Assembly: GCA_021648845.1 (NCBI GenBank) | Contig: JAKJHY010000011.1 | Location: forward strand, 1 to 64,000 | From: Mycobacterium sp. MBM | Lineage (GTDB): Bacteria; Actinomycetota; Actinomycetes; Mycobacteriales; Mycobacteriaceae | DNA length: 64,000 bases | Reading direction: 5' to 3' | Shown: positions 51,063-59,703 of the stretch, piece after piece | How the letters are laid out: the number at the start of each line of letters is the position of its first letter | Numbering within the stretch: position 1 is the stretch's first letter | Made by a program: the position numbers and the translations under genes | Notes under the pieces: model-generated | What the model was told of the DNA's origin: nothing | The model's database searches: none | Seen by the model: the letters and a program-made list of their open reading frames with translations, nothing else

Positions 51063-51689
51063 GTGATGACCGAGAAGAAACCCCGCCGCCAGCGCGCCGA
51101 CGGAGCCCTCTCCCGCGAACGCATCCTCGACGCCGCCACCGAGATCGCCGCCGAGCGCGGATACGAGGGAACGAGCATCGGCGCGGTCAGCGCGAAATGC
51201 GGACTGCCGGCCAGTTCGATCTACTGGCACTTCAAGAACAAGGACGATCTGCTGGCCGCGGTCATCGAGCGCAGCTTCGGGTCCTGGCTTGCCGCCTGGG
51301 AGTTCCCCGCAGACGGCCCGCCCGCCGAACGCCTCGCCGGCGCGGCAGCACAGATCGCCAAGGCGCTGGTCGACTCCCCCGATTTCATCCGGCTCGGCCT
51401 CATGCTCGCGCTGGAGCGCCGCCCCGTCGAGCCACGAGCGCGCGCCATGTTCGTCGAGGCGCGCGACCAGGCGTTTCGCATCCTCTCCGCCGGCATCCTC
51501 GAACTCGTTCCGGGGCTCGCGCAGACCCACGTCGACCAGATCGCCACATACGCCATCGCCGGAGCCGACGGACTGTTCATCGCCAAGGAGATCGCCGGCG
51601 ACAGTGTCGATCTGGTCGCCCTGTTCGAGCTGCACGGCCGCGCGCTCTACGATATGGCGGTCCGACTGGCCGGCCAGGACGCTCGGTGA
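51063..51689 (+). CDS. TetR-family regulator of the aromatic meta-cleavage operons
   Basis: 208 residues starting GTG-ATG (51063 or 51066). The N-terminal HTH is typical: RERILDAATEIAAERGYEGTSIGAVSAKCGLPASSIYWHFKNKDDLLAAV. The ligand domain is helical (about 60-205) without recognisable effector motifs. It overlaps mhpD by 3 bp (GTGA) and is divergent from mhpA, so it probably represses both operons via the repeats at 51001-51038 and is released by a pathway intermediate. Confidence 0.9.
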   Translation: MMTEKKPRRQRADGALSRERILDAATEIAAERGYEGTSIGAVSAKCGLPASSIYWHFKNKDDLLAAVIERSFGSWLAAWEFPADGPPAERLAGAAAQIAKALVDSPDFIRLGLMLALERRPVEPRARAMFVEARDQAFRILSAGILELVPGLAQTHVDQIATYAIAGADGLFIAKEIAGDSVDLVALFELHGRALYDMAVRLAGQDAR

Positions 51690-52459
51690 CCAACGTGATC
51701 GACGCGGCGGCGGCCGAGCTGTGGGCGGCGCACCGCGACCGCACCCCCATCGACCCGGTCACGCAGCGCTACCCGGGCCTGGACATCGCACAGGCGTACG
51801 CCATCCAACAGGTCAACCTGCGTCGCCGCCTGGCGGCCGGATCCACACTGGTCGGCCGCAAGATCGGACTCACTTCGCGGCCCATGCAGACGCTCCTCGG
51901 AGTCGACGAACCCGATTTCGGCTACGTTCTCGACGACATGGTCGTCAGCGGCGTTGTCGATGCCGCGCGGTTCTGCGCCCCGCGGGCCGAACCCGAGGTC
52001 GCCTTCCTGCTGCGCCATACGTTGCGCGGCCCCGGGGTCACCGCGGCCCACGTCTACGCGGCCACCGAGGCCGTGGCCGTCGCGCTGGAGATCGTCGACA
52101 GTCGCATCGCCGACTGGAAACTCACGTTGGCCGATACCGTTGCCGACAATGCCTCCTCCGGTGCGGTCGTCCTCGGCGAATGGGTGGGCTACACAAGGCA
52201 GCTCAACCTGCCCCGGGCCCGCGCCGTGCTGCAGCTCAACGGCGCCGAGATCGACTCGGGTAGCGGCGACGCCGTGATGGGCGACCCGGCCGCCGCGGTG
52301 GCCTGGCTGGCCAACGCGCTGGCCGAGTTCGGCACCGAGCTCTCGGCGGGCCAGTTCGTGATGTCGGGCTCGTTCACCTCTGCGGCGTTCGTGCGCTCCG
52401 GCGACACCGCCGGCGCCAGCATCGGCGGTCTCGGCACCGTATCCCTGCAATTCGAATAG
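51686..52459 (+). CDS. mhpD: 2-keto-4-pentenoate hydratase MhpD
   Basis: 257 residues from the GTG at 51686 (overlapping the tetR stop). It adds water to 2-hydroxypenta-2,4-dienoate, giving 4-hydroxy-2-oxovalerate. Family features: [61 protein letters not shown] (metal-binding E-P-E) and [11 protein letters not shown] near the end. Second gene of the forward operon. Confidence 0.94.
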   Translation: MTNVIDAAAAELWAAHRDRTPIDPVTQRYPGLDIAQAYAIQQVNLRRRLAAGSTLVGRKIGLTSRPMQTLLGVDEPDFGYVLDDMVVSGVVDAARFCAPRAEPEVAFLLRHTLRGPGVTAAHVYAATEAVAVALEIVDSRIADWKLTLADTVADNASSGAVVLGEWVGYTRQLNLPRARAVLQLNGAEIDSGSGDAVMGDPAAAVAWLANALAEFGTELSAGQFVMSGSFTSAAFVRSGDTAGASIGGLGTVSLQFE

Positions 52460-52466
52460 GAAACTC

Positions 52467-53423
52467 GTGGCAGCACAACCTGAGTGGCCGGTGGCGATCA
52501 TCGGCTCCGGCAATATCGGCACCGATTTGATGATCAAGATCGTGCGCGGCGACGGCCCTCTTCGGGCCGCCGCCATGGTGGGCATCGACCCCGACTCCGA
52601 GGGACTCGCCCGTGCGGCGCGCATGGGGATACCCGTCACCTCCGGCGGTGTCGAAGGACTACTGGACCTGCCGCACTTCGCCGATATCAAACTCGCCTTC
52701 GACGCCACCTCGGCCACCGCCCACCGCGCCAACTGGGCCGCGCTGGAACCGACCGGCGTGCGGATGATCGACCTCACCCCCGCAGCGGCGGGCCCCTACT
52801 GTGTTCCGGTGGTCAACCTCGATGAACACCTCGACGCCCCCAACCTGAACATGGTCACCTGTGGCGGACAGGCCACCGTCCCGATCGTCGCCGCGGTGTC
52901 GCGCTCGGCCACCGTGTCCTACGCCGAGATCATCTCCTCCATCTCGTCGAGATCCGCGGGCCCCGGAACACGGGCCAACATCGACGAGTTCACCGAAACC
53001 ACCGCGGCGGCCTTGCAATCCGTGGGCGGGGCACACCGCGGCAAGGCGATCATGATCCTCAACCCGGCCGATCCGCCGATACTGATGCGCAACACCGTGT
53101 ACTGCCTGCTCGACGGTGACGCCGACCGCAGCGCGATCGCGGAGGCCGTCGACGACATGGTCGACAAGGTGCGCAGCTACGTCCCCGGCTACCGACTCAA
53201 ACAACGCGTGCAGTTCGAGACGTTCACGGCGGGTAATCCGCTGCGCATCCCCGAGACCGGTACGTTCATCGGGACTCGCGTCACCGTCATGCTCGAAGTC
53301 ACCGGCGCCGCGCACTCTCTGCCGGCCTACGCGGGCAACCTCGACATCATGACCTCGGCGGCCATCGCCACCGCGGCCCGTGTCGCCACCCATGACACCG
53401 AAAACAACCGGGCCACAACATGA
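52467..53423 (+). CDS. mhpF: Acetaldehyde dehydrogenase (acetylating) MhpF
   Basis: 318 residues with GTG start. It oxidises acetaldehyde to acetyl-CoA and normally forms a channelled complex with the aldolase MhpE. The Rossmann motif is [14 protein letters not shown], and the catalytic Cys is in [14 protein letters not shown] (about residue 130). Asp/Asn-rich [10 protein letters not shown] and [14 protein letters not shown] are typical. It overlaps mhpE by 4 bp. Confidence 0.95.
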   Translation: MAAQPEWPVAIIGSGNIGTDLMIKIVRGDGPLRAAAMVGIDPDSEGLARAARMGIPVTSGGVEGLLDLPHFADIKLAFDATSATAHRANWAALEPTGVRMIDLTPAAAGPYCVPVVNLDEHLDAPNLNMVTCGGQATVPIVAAVSRSATVSYAEIISSISSRSAGPGTRANIDEFTETTAAALQSVGGAHRGKAIMILNPADPPILMRNTVYCLLDGDADRSAIAEAVDDMVDKVRSYVPGYRLKQRVQFETFTAGNPLRIPETGTFIGTRVTVMLEVTGAAHSLPAYAGNLDIMTSAAIATAARVATHDTENNRATT

Positions 53424-54433
53424 TAGATGACATCTATATCTGCGATGTGACACTGCGCGACGGCATGCACGCCGTCGCACACCAGTACAGCGTGAAGCAG
53501 GCCGTGCGTATTGCCTCCGCACTCGATGCGGCGGGTGTCGACGCCATCGAAGTCGCGCACGGCGACGGATTGGCCGGATCGAGCTGCATCTACGGATTCG
53601 GCGCCCATACCGATCTGGAATGGATCGAGGCTGTCGCCGGGGCGGTCGAACACGCGCGGGTCGCCACGCTCCTGCTGCCCGGGATCGGAAGCGCACACAA
53701 CCTGAGAGACGCTCACCGCGCCGGAGCCACAACCGTGCGGGTGGCCACCCACTGCACCGAAGCCGATATTGCCGCTCAGCACATCAGCGCCGCGCGCGAA
53801 CTCGGCATGGACACCGTGGGGTTCTTGATGATGAGCCACATGACGACACCGACCGCACTGGCCGAGCAGGCCGGGCTGATGGAGAGCTACGGCGCGACCT
53901 GTGTCTACGTCGTCGACTCCGGCGGGGCGATGACCATGAGGGAGATCGCCGCCCGCGTCGACGCGCTGCGCCAAACGCTGGATCCGAGCACCGAGATCGG
54001 TGTGCACGCCCACCACAATCTCTCGCTGGGGGTGGCCAACTCGATCGTCGCCGTCGAACACGGCGCGAACCGGGTGGATGCCTCGCTGACCGGTATGGGC
54101 GCCGGGGCCGGGAACGCTCCGCTGGAGGTGTTCGTCGCCGCGGCAAGCAAACTCGGCTGGAATCACGGGTGCAACCTGCACGCATTGCAGGACGCCGCCG
54201 ATGACCTCGTGCGGCCCCTGCAGGACAGACCCGTGCGCGTCGACCGCGAGACCCTGACCCTCGGCTACGCCGGCGTGTACTCCAGTTTCCTGCGCCACGC
54301 CGAGAACGCGGCGCGACGGTACGGTGTCGATGCGCGCAGCCTGCTGGAAGAGGCCGGCCGCCGGGGCATGGTCGGTGGGCAGGAAGACATGCTGGTCGAC
54401 ATCGCGCTGGACCTCAGCGCCCAGCATCACTGA
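53420..54433 (+). CDS. mhpE: 4-hydroxy-2-oxovalerate aldolase MhpE
   Basis: 337 residues. It cleaves 4-hydroxy-2-oxovalerate to pyruvate and acetaldehyde with a divalent metal. HMGL-like barrel with [16 protein letters not shown] (R and D of the catalytic site), HCTEADIA, and metal ligands in [14 protein letters not shown]. The C-terminal communication domain (after about 265) that docks MhpF is present. Last gene of tetR-mhpD-mhpF-mhpE; a short CCGTC/GACGG hairpin follows at 54436-54450. Confidence 0.95.
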   Translation: MIDDIYICDVTLRDGMHAVAHQYSVKQAVRIASALDAAGVDAIEVAHGDGLAGSSCIYGFGAHTDLEWIEAVAGAVEHARVATLLLPGIGSAHNLRDAHRAGATTVRVATHCTEADIAAQHISAARELGMDTVGFLMMSHMTTPTALAEQAGLMESYGATCVYVVDSGGAMTMREIAARVDALRQTLDPSTEIGVHAHHNLSLGVANSIVAVEHGANRVDASLTGMGAGAGNAPLEVFVAAASKLGWNHGCNLHALQDAADDLVRPLQDRPVRVDRETLTLGYAGVYSSFLRHAENAARRYGVDARSLLEEAGRRGMVGGQEDMLVDIALDLSAQHH

Positions 54434-54618
54434 CACCGTCACGCCGACGGAGTCGATGGCCTGCTCGATCACTGCGGTCAAAGGTTTCGGCTGCGGGGCT
54501 ATTCCACAACTGGCGGAGGTGCAGTATTCGAGGTGTGCGGTATTTGTGTGCGCAGTTCGGCGGAGTTCACGGCCGGCGCCATCACCTCCGTAAGCCAGCG
54601 CGATTTCACGGCGGACGA

Positions 54619-55221
54619 TTATCGTCGATCTGCGGACCCTCTAGTCATTGACGCCAGCAGATTTGCCAGGCTCCTCGCTTCGACGCTGCTCAGGAGCTGC
54701 TGGGTCGCGAGCATGCGGTACCAGATCACCCCGAAAACGATGTCGCCAACGAGCTCGCCGCCCACTTCAGTGGGGAGGTCACCGCGGGATTCAGCGCGGC
54801 TGATGATCTGTAACAACGCGGCACGGCGTCGCTCGAGGAACCCTTGCCGAAACCGCAATAATAGGTCGGGATTCTGCTGCGCCTCCGCCATCAAGCTGCG
54901 CAATGCGCTTCGAACGCCTTGCGGGCGAAGGAGCTTGAAGGTCTGGCTGAGGAACTGAAGCAGATCTTCTTGGTATGAACCATGATCCGAAACTGAGATC
55001 TGCGCGTCCGCCTGCGCGGCCAGTGACTCCAGAAGGATGTCTCCTTTGGTGGGCCACCACCGATAGATCGTTTGCTTGCTGACGCCCGCTCGGGCCGCAA
55101 TGGCCTCGATCGTGAAGTCTTGCCCCTCCGCGGCCACCAGATCGAAGGCCGCCGCCAGAATCGCTCGCCGGCTCTCTTCACTTCTCCGCCGTCCGCGCCG
55201 CCGAGGCTCTTCGCTGCACAC
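54619..55221 (-). CDS. TetR-family regulator divergent from two SDR genes
   Basis: 200 residues. HTH: RRAILAAAFDLVAAEGQDFTIEAIAARAGVSKQTIYRWWPTKGDIL (about 18-63). The C-terminal domain (about 80-195) contains LRSLMAEAQQNPDLLLRFRQGFLERRRAAL, the TetR_C_11 pattern. It has more A/T-ending codons than its neighbours. Divergent from the SDR pair across 90 bp with a long inverted repeat. The preceding 185 bp (54434-54618) hold only the short mhpE hairpin. Confidence 0.88.
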   Translation of the reverse strand: MCSEEPRRRGRRRSEESRRAILAAAFDLVAAEGQDFTIEAIAARAGVSKQTIYRWWPTKGDILLESLAAQADAQISVSDHGSYQEDLLQFLSQTFKLLRPQGVRSALRSLMAEAQQNPDLLLRFRQGFLERRRAALLQIISRAESRGDLPTEVGGELVGDIVFGVIWYRMLATQQLLSSVEARSLANLLASMTRGSADRR

Positions 55222-55242
55222 ACAAGGAGTCTACTTATTAAC

Positions 55243-55295
55243 GGTGCGCGGCGTCTCGGAAATAGCGTACAGTGATTTGCGAGACGCAACGCACC
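55243..55295. promoter_or_regulatory. Bipartite inverted repeat between TetR and SDR genes
   Basis: GGTGCG-CG-GCGTCTCG (55243-55258) and CGAGACGC-AA-CGCACC (55280-55295) pair at 14 of 16 positions across 21 bp. It lies in the divergent promoter region, so probable TetR operators. The SDR start follows AGGAGG (55302-55307). Confidence 0.55.
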
Positions 55296-55311
55296 GAAAA
55301 TAGGAGGCAAC

Positions 55312-56073
55312 GTGCTAGACAGGGTGCTGGATGGAAACGTCGTTCTGATAAGCGGAGCATCAAGCGGAATCGGCAACGCCGCTGCACAAAGGCTGGCCAG
55401 TGCCGGCGCCAAAGTCGCCCTCGCGGCGCGGCGGGCCGACAAACTCGAGGGACTGGCGGAACAGCTACGGTCCCAAGGCCATGAAGCCTTGGTGATCGCT
55501 GCTGACCTCACTGATGCGGGAAACGCGCAATCGACTGTTGACCGAACCGTCGACGAGTTCGGCCGCCTCGACACCCTGGTGAACGCAGCAGGGGTGATGC
55601 TGAACGGCGCATCCGAAGAATCGCCGCTCGAAGAGTGGGACCGGATGGTAGACATCAACCTGCGCGGCCTCATGTATGTGACGAAGGCGGCGTTGCCGCA
55701 CCTGCTCATTGCTGCACAGAACAGCCCACGCTCGGTGACCGACGTGGTGAACATTTCGTCCGTCGCCGGACGGGTCGCGGCACCGACGGTCGCAATCTAC
55801 AACGCCACAAAGTTCGCTGTGACGGGCGCAACCGAAGCGTGGCGGCAAGAGTTCACCAAGCGCAACGTCCGTTTCTCGGTCATCGAGCCCGGTCGCACCC
55901 AAACCGAATTGTTCGACCAGAAGGGTAATTCAGACGCAGATTTCAAAGCGGCGTTCGGAGCAGTGGAGCAATTGCACGCGGAGGACATCGCCGAAGCGAT
56001 CGCCTACATCGTGACGCAACCGCGCCGCGTCGCCGTGAACGAGATCGTCATCCGGCCCACCGATCAGCCGTAG
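55312..56073 (+). CDS. SDR-family oxidoreductase, first of a tandem pair
   Basis: 253 residues from a GTG start behind AGGAGG. Classical SDR: ISGASSGIGNAAAQ, LAARRADKLEG (suggesting NADP), VNAAGVM, VVNISSVAGRVAA with the catalytic Ser and YNATKFAV for Y-x3-K. It is similar in layout to the next gene, a likely duplication. TetR-controlled by context. Substrate unknown. Confidence 0.87.
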   Translation: MLDRVLDGNVVLISGASSGIGNAAAQRLASAGAKVALAARRADKLEGLAEQLRSQGHEALVIAADLTDAGNAQSTVDRTVDEFGRLDTLVNAAGVMLNGASEESPLEEWDRMVDINLRGLMYVTKAALPHLLIAAQNSPRSVTDVVNISSVAGRVAAPTVAIYNATKFAVTGATEAWRQEFTKRNVRFSVIEPGRTQTELFDQKGNSDADFKAAFGAVEQLHAEDIAEAIAYIVTQPRRVAVNEIVIRPTDQP

Positions 56074-56109
56074 CGGAAATCGGCACACATCACAGAAGGA
56101 ACTCGTCCC

Positions 56110-56877
56110 ATGAGCTCGAGATTGACTGGAACAGTCGCCCTCGTCACCGGCGCCAGCAGCGGCATCGGTGCTGCCACGGCCCGCCATCTCGCTGAGCACG
56201 GAGCCACCGTCGCACTCGTAGCACGACGCAAGGACCGTCTCGCCATACTTGTCGCAGACATCGAAAGCGACGGTGGCGCCGCGTCGGCCGTGGAAGCAGA
56301 CGTCAGCGACCGCGCACAGGCTGATGCCGCCGTCGCCGATACGGTCCAACGATTCGGACGACTGGACATCGTTGTCAACAACGCGGGCCTCATGCTGCTG
56401 GGCCCAGTCGCCGGCGCCGACGCCCAGGACTGGGATCGAATGATCGCCGTCAACGTCAACGGCCTGCTGAACACGACCCACGCTGCACTACCGCACCTAC
56501 TGGCGGCCGCCGAGGGCGGCCCTCGTCGAGTCGCGGACATCGTGAACGTCAGCTCGGTCGCGGGCCGCACAGCCAGCGACGGCTACGGGGTGTACAGCCT
56601 CACGAAGTTCGGCATGAACGGCTTCACCGAATCCCTACGGCAGGAAATCACCCAACGACACGTTCGCGTGGGCGTCATCGAGCCCGGCGGAGTGAACACC
56701 GAACTGGGCTCGCACAACAGCAGTGCGATCCGGGCTCGGATCATTGAGCCGTTCAACGCAAGCGTCGAGGCTTTGGCGCCCGAAGATGTTGCAGAAAGCA
56801 TCGGCTACATGGTCACCAGACCCCGCCATGCCGCAATCGGCGAGCTTTGGATCATGCCGACCGAACAACTCGCCTAG
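56110..56877 (+). CDS. SDR-family oxidoreductase, second of a tandem pair
   Basis: 255 residues, starting 36 nt after the first SDR. VTGASSGIGAATAR, VARRKDRLAI, NNAGLMLLGPV, NVSSVAGRTAS and YSLTKFGMNGF supply all catalytic positions. It shares the same insertion pattern as its neighbour (PHLLAAAEGGPRRVADIVNVSS versus PHLLIAAQNSPRSVTDVVNISS regions), supporting tandem duplication. Substrate unknown. Confidence 0.88.
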   Translation: MSSRLTGTVALVTGASSGIGAATARHLAEHGATVALVARRKDRLAILVADIESDGGAASAVEADVSDRAQADAAVADTVQRFGRLDIVVNNAGLMLLGPVAGADAQDWDRMIAVNVNGLLNTTHAALPHLLAAAEGGPRRVADIVNVSSVAGRTASDGYGVYSLTKFGMNGFTESLRQEITQRHVRVGVIEPGGVNTELGSHNSSAIRARIIEPFNASVEALAPEDVAESIGYMVTRPRHAAIGELWIMPTEQLA

Positions 56878-57027
56878 GTCCGTGATGTCGACAAACGTCG
56901 CACATTCGGTCAGGTTGCATCAGGCGCCTCATCGATGCGGCCGCGCGGAGCGCTTTACCTCTCCAGCCAAGCGGAGTGTATTGAACCCAGCAACGGCTAC
57001 ATCGTTATAGCTGGCTACGGTTCCCAC

Positions 57028-57253
57028 TCAACTGGCAGCGGTCCACTGCCACGGATAGAGACCGGTGAAGCGCGCAAATCTCTTCACGAGGCGAATTCCG
57101 CGGGGCGATATGGCCCGTTTCACTGAAGAACCTGCTGCGCTGCTGGCGCGACCATCCCTCGAGCATCGCTCGAAACACCGTCGCCTCCCCATCAAGGGGC
57201 AAGATTTTGGCAGCCAGTATTAGACGGGCGGAACCAGGAACGTCGCTCGTCAC
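57028..57253 (-). pseudogene. Frameshifted, truncated tyrosine recombinase (integrase) relic
   Basis: From the GTG at 57253 the minus strand encodes about 50 residues ending in ATVFRAMLEGWSRQQRSRFF and HIAPR, the N-terminal SAM-like arm of actinobacterial tyrosine recombinases. A frameshift near 57092 then moves the homology to another frame: RLVKRFARFTGLYPWQWTAA, the continuation expected in such proteins, which ends at a TGA (57028-57030). The catalytic domain is missing. The relic sits in the 518-bp stretch 56878-57395, which otherwise holds only GTTGCATCAG at 56914 and 57260 and a shorter copy at 57389. Confidence 0.78.
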
Positions 57254-57395
57254 CCTGCTGTTGCATCAGATGCATCATTCATGCAACTGATTTCGACACA
57301 CTCGTCTGAACTGCAGGAACGGATTCGCAGCGCGACGATCGGCATATCGATGGCCAGCGTCTTCGAGGCCTTCGCCCGGTACCGCTATGTTGCAT

Positions 57396-59672
57396 CTACT
57401 GCAATGGTTCCCATTTCACCTCACCCGGGGACTTGTCCGGCCGCAACCCCCGCCAGCTCGGTTGCCGCAGCCGACCGTCGGAGGTGCGCTCGCTGTAGCG
57501 TACCTCCCCCACCAACTCCGGGCGCACGTAGGTCACCCCCTTGGCATCCGGACCGGAAAGCCCTGTTGTAAAAGGTGATTCATCGGTTTCCAGAGGTTTG
57601 AGCATCGCCCGCAGATCGCCGAGCATCTTTTCGGTGAAGCCGGTTCCGACCCTCCCGGCGAACGCCAACCGGTCGCCGTCCGGCACGCCCACCACCAGCG
57701 CACCGATGCCGCTGGTGCGGCCGCCCTCGCCGGCTCGCCATCCACCGATCACCACTTCCTGGGTCAGCCAGAGCTTGTGTTTGATCCAGGATTTCGAGCG
57801 GCGGCCCGGCTGATAGGTGGAATCCCATTTCTTGGCGACCACACCCTCGTACCCCTTCTGGCGGGAGAACTCCAACGCCTGCGCACCGTCACCGTCGAGC
57901 AGGCCCGGAACGATCAGAGTCCCGTCCTTGGCCAGCATCTCCAGCAACGCACGGCGGTCGCGATACTTCGCCCGTAACAACGAACGCCCGTCCAGCGCAA
58001 GCAGATCGAACGCCCAGAACTCGATGTTTCCACCGGCCGCGCGGTTCTGCAAGGCGCCGAAGTTCGGCACCCCGGCGGCATCCAGCGCGACGATCTCGCC
58101 GTCGAGGATCACCTGATGGTCGGCGAGATCAGCTGCCAGAGAGCGTAACTGCGGGAACTCCTCGGTCATGTCCCGCCCGCTGCGCGAATACAGGTGCAGA
58201 TCCCCGTGATCGGCCTCGACCAGCAGCCGGTACCCATCCCACTTGCCTTCGAACGCCCACCCGGCGGCGGTCAGCTTCTCGACCGAGCCGTGCGTGGTCA
58301 ACATGGGCTTGAGGTCGGCGGCGCCCGCCCCGGGCTGCTCCTTCATCCGGTGCGCCAGCCAATTCTTGCCGTCGGTCTGGATCAGCGCGTAGCGGCCGCG
58401 GATCTTCGCGCCGTGCAGCGTCACGATGACCTCGCCACCCTTGGGCGGCCCGTCGGGTGGGTTGTCCCGGAACTTCTCTGCCTCATAGGTTCCCGAGTCC
58501 CACACGATCACCTCGCCGCCGCCGTACTCGCCCTTAGGAATCGAGCCTTCGAAGGTGGCGTACTCCAGTGGGTGGTCCTCGGTGTGCACGGCAAGGTGAT
58601 TCACCGACGGGGTCTCGGGCAGGTTCTTGGGCACCGCCCAGGACACCAGCACGCCGTTGCGTTCCAACCGGAAGTCGTAGTGCAGTCGGCGCGCATGGTG
58701 TTCCTGGATGACGAACGTGTTGTCGTTGCCGGTCGCCGGCGCGGCGCGCGGTACCGGCTCGGGGGTCTTGCCCGCGTCACGCATGCTGCGGTAGGTGGTG
58801 AGCTTGTCGGGCGCCGGGAGTGGATCGTCGAGGCCGGCCAGCAGGTCGCCGTCCCGCTCGATCCGCTCCAGCACCTCGTCGAAACGCAACTGCCGCAGAT
58901 CGGGATCGCCGAGTTCGTCCCAGGTCCGCGGCGCGGCGACGGTGGGCTGGGCACGGCCACGCATCGAGTACGGCGCGATGGTGGTCTTGGCCGCGCTGTT
59001 CTGGCTCCAGTCGACGAACACCTTGCCGGTGCGCACATTTTTGGTCATGGTCGCGGTGACCTGCTTGGGCATGGACTTCTCCAGGGCCAGCGCGATCCGC
59101 TTGGCCAGCACCGAGGCGCCCTGCGAACTGATCGGCTCGTGCAGCGGCACGTAGAGATGCACACCCTTGCTGCCGCTGGTCAGCGGGTAAGCCGTCAACC
59201 CGATGTCCTCGACGTAACCCTTCACCTCATGGGCAACCTCGCAGAGCTGCCGGAACGTCACCCCCTCGCCGGGGTCCAGGTCGAAGACGACACGAGTGGC
59301 CGGGCCGGGGGCACCGGCCTGGTCGAACCGCCATTGCGGTACGTGCACCTCCAACGACGCCTGCTGGGCGATCCAGGCCAGCCCCTCCGCGGTGTCGACG
59401 ACGGGATAGGTGGTGGTCCCCGACCGGTGTGTGACCGAGCCGCGGTGCAACCAGTCCGGTGCCGACGAGGCCAGCTGCTTCTCGAAAAAGTCGGGCTGCT
59501 CGACGCCGTTGGGCCAGCGTTTACGGGTCACCGGCCGGCCGGCGATATGCGGCAACATGGCCTCGGCGACGGCCAGGTAGTAGTCGAACACCTCGGCTTT
59601 GGTGGTGCCGGTGGCCGGGTAGAGCACCTTGTCGGGATTGGTCAATCTGACCCGGCCGAAGCGCTCCACCAC
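57396..59672 (-). CDS. ligD: Multifunctional NHEJ DNA ligase LigD
   Basis: 758 residues with all three domains in mycobacterial order. Polymerase/primase (about 1-290) with VVFDLDPGEG holding the catalytic Asp pair. Phosphoesterase (about 310-440) with FVIQEHHARRLHYDFRLE and the HTEDHPLEYATFEG block. ATP-dependent ligase (about 460-758) with the nucleotidyl-accepting Lys in FEGKWDGYRLLVE, RSGRDMTEEFP, LDGEIVALD, and C-terminal RPELVGEVRYSERTSDGRLRQPSWRGLR. It starts GTG-GTG. Divergent from ku, as in M. tuberculosis Rv0937c/Rv0938. It repairs double-strand breaks with Ku. Confidence 0.97.
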   Translation of the reverse strand: MVERFGRVRLTNPDKVLYPATGTTKAEVFDYYLAVAEAMLPHIAGRPVTRKRWPNGVEQPDFFEKQLASSAPDWLHRGSVTHRSGTTTYPVVDTAEGLAWIAQQASLEVHVPQWRFDQAGAPGPATRVVFDLDPGEGVTFRQLCEVAHEVKGYVEDIGLTAYPLTSGSKGVHLYVPLHEPISSQGASVLAKRIALALEKSMPKQVTATMTKNVRTGKVFVDWSQNSAAKTTIAPYSMRGRAQPTVAAPRTWDELGDPDLRQLRFDEVLERIERDGDLLAGLDDPLPAPDKLTTYRSMRDAGKTPEPVPRAAPATGNDNTFVIQEHHARRLHYDFRLERNGVLVSWAVPKNLPETPSVNHLAVHTEDHPLEYATFEGSIPKGEYGGGEVIVWDSGTYEAEKFRDNPPDGPPKGGEVIVTLHGAKIRGRYALIQTDGKNWLAHRMKEQPGAGAADLKPMLTTHGSVEKLTAAGWAFEGKWDGYRLLVEADHGDLHLYSRSGRDMTEEFPQLRSLAADLADHQVILDGEIVALDAAGVPNFGALQNRAAGGNIEFWAFDLLALDGRSLLRAKYRDRRALLEMLAKDGTLIVPGLLDGDGAQALEFSRQKGYEGVVAKKWDSTYQPGRRSKSWIKHKLWLTQEVVIGGWRAGEGGRTSGIGALVVGVPDGDRLAFAGRVGTGFTEKMLGDLRAMLKPLETDESPFTTGLSGPDAKGVTYVRPELVGEVRYSERTSDGRLRQPSWRGLRPDKSPGEVKWEPLQ

Positions 59673-59703
59673 ATGAGCCTATTACCCGCTGTTACCGTTG
59701 CCT

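Noticed and set aside
51059..52459. One long open frame spanning tetR and mhpD
   Set aside because: Only its last part is real (mhpD from the GTG at 51686). The first part is antisense-like Arg-rich translation of tetR in the wrong frame.
57281..57571. Plus-strand open frame beginning MQLISTHSSELQERIRSA
   Set aside because: It runs antisense into the ligD 3' end and shows no recognisable domain. Its first part lies in the relic region and may be debris.
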